From contig JACGZH010000002.1 in NCBI GenBank assembly GCA_014706385.1, forward strand, positions 1,674,001-1,738,000: a stretch of DNA of 64,000 nucleotides, in the 5' to 3' direction. Positions 60,237 through 64,000 of the stretch are shown here, piece by piece. Each line of letters begins with the position of its first letter. Within the stretch, counting starts at the first letter, position 1. This DNA comes from Phaffia rhodozyma. Lineage: Eukaryota > Basidiomycota > Tremellomycetes > Cystofilobasidiales > Mrakiaceae. A program made the translations under genes and the position numbers. The notes below the pieces were generated by a model. That model was not told the origin of the DNA. It saw nothing but the letters and a program-made list of their open reading frames with translations, and searched no databases.

Positions 60237-62965
60237 TTACAGCTCCGAGGTTTCGTCGGTCGTCCGTTCACTTGCAATCGTCTTTCCTTTGCCACCGACG
60301 TTGTGTTCCCACGCCCATTCCGGTCCACTTTCTTCGCCCGGTGAACTAGGCGCTGACAGGTCTGTAAAATCCGACGTTTCGCCCAAAGAGAAGGGGATCG
60401 ATCCATACCGTGTACCGCTCGAATTTGTATCAACGATTGATGGCGGTGGAGAAATCACGATGGATGGATTAGGCTGCCCGTTCTGATGAACGACGAGTAC
60501 CGATTTCGTCTTGGTGGGAGTCTTGATGGAATCGGAAGGCGGACCACCGAATGTACGCTTGAGGAACTTCCCTCCGCCAAGTTTGAAGAATAAGAAGGAT
60601 CCAACTATCAAAATGTCCCCATACCATGCTGAAATTGCATACGACGAAAAGAAAGAAAAAAAGATAGCCAAAAGTTTCAGTTCTTCTTCTTTGTCCATTG
60701 ACAACCTCGGCAGAGTCAGAGAACCAACCAACCTGTAGCACGGTAAAACTGAATACTCTCAGCGAGACGAAGAAGCATAAACGAAGAGACGATATAGTTC
60801 AGAGTCGCCTGCACAGCAACCCAACCGAGAAGGTCATACGCGCGCTTGAGAACCACTCGAAGTGCAGGAGGGATGGATGAGCTAGGCATCGGACCATGCC
60901 CAGAGGCAGGCGTTCCAGGAGGGAGCAGAAGAGGTCGGACGTTTCGTCGAAAGAGCTTGCCAAGAGATGTGAGAAGACCTCCGTGGAAAAAAGTCATATA
61001 GTATCCAGGCTGAGTTCCATGCTGTCAGAAACACGAAATCACGTGAGACCCGGAGCTTGATAAAAGACAGAAAGGAAGAACGCTGATTTTACCCAGAAAG
61101 CACTGGTGGTGAATGTTGCGAGAGTGGTTTTAAACCCAGGCTTTTTGCCATGAGAATTGATTCGCTTGTAGACCGATTCTCTTAACCAAACTACATAATC
61201 GCCACCGATAATCAAAAGAAAATGCGAACCGATCAAGAACTGTCTGTGTCAAATTAAGGAAAGTTGGAGAAAATCGTAATTACTGCTTGTTCTCATGTTC
61301 CAACTATCAAACAATACCTTGTAGTTCTCCGCGGTTTCGATCCGAATGATGTCTATATTTCGAACCTTGTTCCACTTTGTTCGTCCGGTCTTGGGGTCGT
61401 ATCCGTTGAAACCAAAACCACAGAGGATCATGGCTCCGTCACTCAACTCCCAAACACCATAATACTTTAGCCGAGCAATGAATCCGGCCGCCTGGACATA
61501 CAGGAATCTATCATTAAGGGGAACATAGGGAGAGATCATGATCTTTAATTGAGTGTCCAGCCATGACACAGAACAGGTCACGAAGACATTGACAGAGATA
61601 GAATGACCAGCTACTCACTTGAAATGCCAACTGTAGCTCTGCCATTCTGGTCGTAGAGTATTCTGATACGAAGCTTTCGACCCCAACAAAGCATACGCGC
61701 CCAGAAACCCAAGTCCAACCGCCAAATGAACATACGCTACTCTCTTCCTTCCGCTCGGCGACTTTGTCCGGGCCACAGATCCCGATACATCATCATCACC
61801 CCGGATGTCAGGCTGCTTGATCGAAGACATAGTCACAGAAGCCGTCTGGACTGAACGAGCTGAAGTGGACGATGTACTAGGTTGGTTATTATTCGACTCT
61901 GTGGAAAGCTTCTTGTTGACATGTGAGTCGTACAACGCGAAATCGAAAGATGGACCAATCAATACGGAAGGAAAGAACAGGGCGTAGCCCAAGAACGACC
62001 AAAGCCCAGGAACCTTCGTCAACCTAGTCGCCGCTTGGGCAGCATCGAGTTCCTGATGGAGATAAGAGTCAGTCAGATGAGGTATGTCTAAAAGATCGCT
62101 CAACATACAGAACCCAGCCTCGGAGCCTAGTGTCACTACAAGTTTGCAAAGGAGAAACATACAGAAAGGCTTCGTCTACCGTCATGAATGTTCCAAGCAA
62201 AGCTCGAGAGCTTCATTACAAGTACCATTTGAGCTCCGGTAATCCCCATCAGGTTAAGCGAAGGATCGATGATCGTTCGGAGTATATGGCTGCATTAAAC
62301 GTCAACGCCATTGAAGATCAGCTCCAGCCAACATGAAAGGCATGTACGCAGTCGTATAGGAGCTTACTTAATTGTTAGATGAACCATGACAAAACTGACA
62401 AGGTACATTCCAAATCGTTGTTAAGCAGATGATACGTATATTCATATCCAGGAATACGATATAATCAGAAACACATACGCGAAAACGAGCCACGGCATCC
62501 TGTTCGTCCGGTTAAAGATGACGATCAGGTATCTGATATCGAAAGAAGGTAGGGGTGTTTCCCAAACACACACAAAACACAAAAGATAAGTCATCTGATA
62601 ATCGAAAGGAAAACATGAGGGACGAAGATTCCTCGAGAAAAGTTGTATCCAGACGCACGTTCCGATGATGGAGAACACAAGTTGAAAGAATCCGGACCAT
62701 AGCTTAAGGACCGCAATCAAGAAGAATGCGGCTACAGCTATGGAATAGCTATGTCTAACGGAGCCCAGTGGAAGTCTGTTGTAGACAGAGGCCAAGGGAA
62801 AAGCAGCTATCAAGCAGAAGACAAACTGATAAAACGAAGGAGTTCAAGATGAGTCTTTCCGAGAGGAGAGATGATGTCACTTTGGGGCGAAGCAATATAA
62901 AAGATGAGACTTACCCCAATCTGTTCTTCAGGCACACCTAATTTCTGAGCAGCCTTAGCGAACAT
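60237..62965 (-). CDS. ALE1: Lysophospholipid acyltransferase Ale1/Lpt1 (MBOAT family)
   Basis: ER membrane enzyme that reacylates lysophospholipids from acyl-CoA (Lands cycle). Start ATG 62965 (MFAKAAQKLGVPEEQIG, then FVFCLIAAFPLASVYNRLPL). Many membrane helices. Family motifs: TGAQMVLVMKLSSFAWN, PSVLIGPSFDFALYDSH, FIARLKYYGVWELSDGAMIL, GFNGYDPKTGRTKWNKVRNI, NYKVLFDSWNMRT, ESVYKRINSHGKKPGFKTTL and ATFTTSAFW|HGTQPGYYMT. The MBOAT active-site His is the first codon of the exon at 61021. C-terminal helices join as FYRAT|AWYGDILIVGSFLFFK, then a long Ser/Pro-rich cytosolic tail (GSIPFSLGETSDFTDLS) ends at TAA 60239-60237. A serine-rich lumen/cytosol loop lies at about 61740-61900. Confidence 0.93.
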
Positions 62966-63299
62966 AAGAGATTGCTTGGTACCTCAGAGAGAGAAAAAAA
63001 AGGGATATGTATGTGTGATTGTTGATGATGATATTTCGTTGTTGAAGAAGAAGAGTACAGCGGATGTAGTGGCATGTGTTTTGTTATCTAGGTGGTAACG
63101 CGTGTTAACAATTTCCAGACAATAACCGGTCCTCCGGTACAGATCGAAGGCAGTCAAGACCGTAATATCTGTTCTAATTCTATAGAGTATATACTATTCT
63201 AGATATCTATCATGAGCGAGACAAGAGTAGTGTATGCATCAGGATTGGAAGAAAATATGAATGTCAGATAGAGAAATGATTAGATATAAGAGAAGGCGA
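62966..63299. promoter_or_regulatory. ALE1 upstream region
   Basis: A 334-base gap between two MBOAT-type genes on the minus strand. It holds one ACGCGT (63098-63103, a perfect MCB) 133 bases upstream of the ALE1 ATG, and an inverted repeat ACCGG-N4-CCGGT (63125-63138) that contains CGG-N4-CCG, a Zn2Cys6-type site. Single matches of either kind are expected by chance. Confidence 0.35.
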
Positions 63300-64000
63300 T
63301 CAAGGAGGTCCTTCTGGCTGGACATGCAAGAGACCCATAAATTCCAGAACCGTCTTGACTGCCTCTAGAAAAACAAAGATGTGAACAAAGAGCGGGAGAA
63401 ACATCCATCAGCCTCGAAGTTCAGACCTGGGAAGAAAAATGATCTGGTTTGTCTTTGACTCACTTGCGGACACGCCGCACTTTGACCATCCTTCCACCAA
63501 TCGGCAACCAGAAAGAATCATCCACGTCCAAACCCAAATCCTACCCGACCAGCCCCCTACTCTCTTACCCGTCATCTCTCCGAACAGCCTCTCTGAAACC
63601 AAAGGCACGGCCTGAAGGACAAAGAACCCGGTGATGTAACTTGGATAGATCGTGTCTTTCGTGAGCGGTAAGAGGCCGACGTCATGAATCAACCCAGAGA
63701 TCAAAAAGATCATCACAGGCTTGAGAGAGGAAGGGAGGAGGCGGGAGTAGAAATGAAAGGTCGGTGTGAAGACCGGATGCCATCGTTTGCCCCAAAATTC
63801 ATGGACTCTGAAGAAATTCATCAATCAACCACAATACTGATCGAAATTAGCTAGCGCGGAGTGTCAAGTACATAAAAGATCAAGATGGGCGCAAACGTAC
63901 GATGAGGCCATCCAAGGTTTTTCAAAAATTTCCCCAAAGGAGCTCACAGGCCATCCAAGCGAGATCAAGATAGAAGCAGCCTGATGATAGAGCGCTTCAA
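63300..64000 (-). CDS. MBOAT_2 / wax-synthase-like membrane acyltransferase (C-terminal part, 5' end outside window)
   Basis: Only the last three exons are in the window. They read LYHQAASILISLGWPVSSFG and EIFEKPWMAS|VHEFWGKRWHPVFTPTFHF, the 'S.x.FWG.RWH..F' motif of the wax-synthase-like MBOAT_2 family. The conserved His region is LKPVMIFLISGLIHDVGLLP. A last exon is joined by splicing the GTGAGT near 63470 to the TTCTAG at about 63365, giving CGVSA|KAVKTVLEFMGLLHVQPE, TGA 63302-63300. Members acylate alcohols, sterols or terpenoids; the substrate here is unknown. It follows the same strand as ALE1 but belongs to a different branch of the superfamily. Confidence 0.8.

Noticed and set aside
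63098..63103. Single ACGCGT upstream of ALE1
   Set aside because: A given 6-mer occurs about 16 times per 64 kb by chance; other copies lie inside coding exons and introns here. Only the clusters are meaningful.

Overview
The window looks like nuclear DNA of a basidiomycete fungus, most likely a tremellomycete yeast of the Cryptococcus/Kwoniella type. Nearly every gene is cut by many short introns (about 50-110 nt, mostly GTNNGT donors and CTNAC-type branch points). Intergenic gaps are short, there are no operons, and every recognisable protein is a fungal nuclear-encoded one. I see no tRNA, rRNA, CRISPR array or intact mobile element. Assigning the lineage more finely than this is inference. 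All CDS coordinates are start codon to stop codon and include introns; splice sites were read by eye.

Layout. 1-2258 (+): 3' part of an ERMP1-like M28 membrane metallopeptidase. 2668-7742 (+): an MscS-type mechanosensitive channel with an EF-hand. 8096-15597 (-) and 15929-19541 (+): RIF1 and RAD17, head to head. 19786-20911 (-) and 21228-24742 (+): SPC25 and a Dbf2/Sid2-type NDR kinase, head to head. 26093-29897 (+): a large mitochondrial PPR-like protein. 30236-33488 (-) and 33707-35541 (+): a GH47 alpha-mannosidase and RAD1, head to head. 36370-36997 (+): a CipC/DUF3759 small protein. 37309-40373 (-) and 40875-41673 (+): a secreted GMC oxidoreductase and Mediator subunit MED11, head to head. 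42548-43297 (+): an acidic protein I do not recognise. 43538-46285 (-) and 46541-52113 (+): VPS27 (ESCRT-0) and ELP1 (Elongator), head to head. 52410-64000, all on the minus strand: a Zn2Cys6 transcription factor, an SMP-30/gluconolactonase, the ALE1 lysophospholipid acyltransferase and a truncated wax-synthase-like MBOAT protein.

How the genes relate. About 27 kb (8-35.5 kb) holds an unusual number of cell-cycle and genome-integrity genes: RIF1 (replication timing, PP1 recruitment), RAD17 (9-1-1 clamp loader), RAD1 (9-1-1 clamp subunit), SPC25 (kinetochore) and a mitotic-exit/septation kinase. The two divergent promoters RIF1/RAD17 and SPC25/DBF2 both carry tight clusters of ACGCG, the core of the MBF/MCB G1-S element. 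In SPC25/DBF2 there are four copies at an exact 10-bp period. This shared cis-regulatory design is the most interesting signal in the window. I did not find a convincing new biological system; the nearest candidates are the unrecognised acidic protein at 42.5 kb and a possible small spliced gene beside it.
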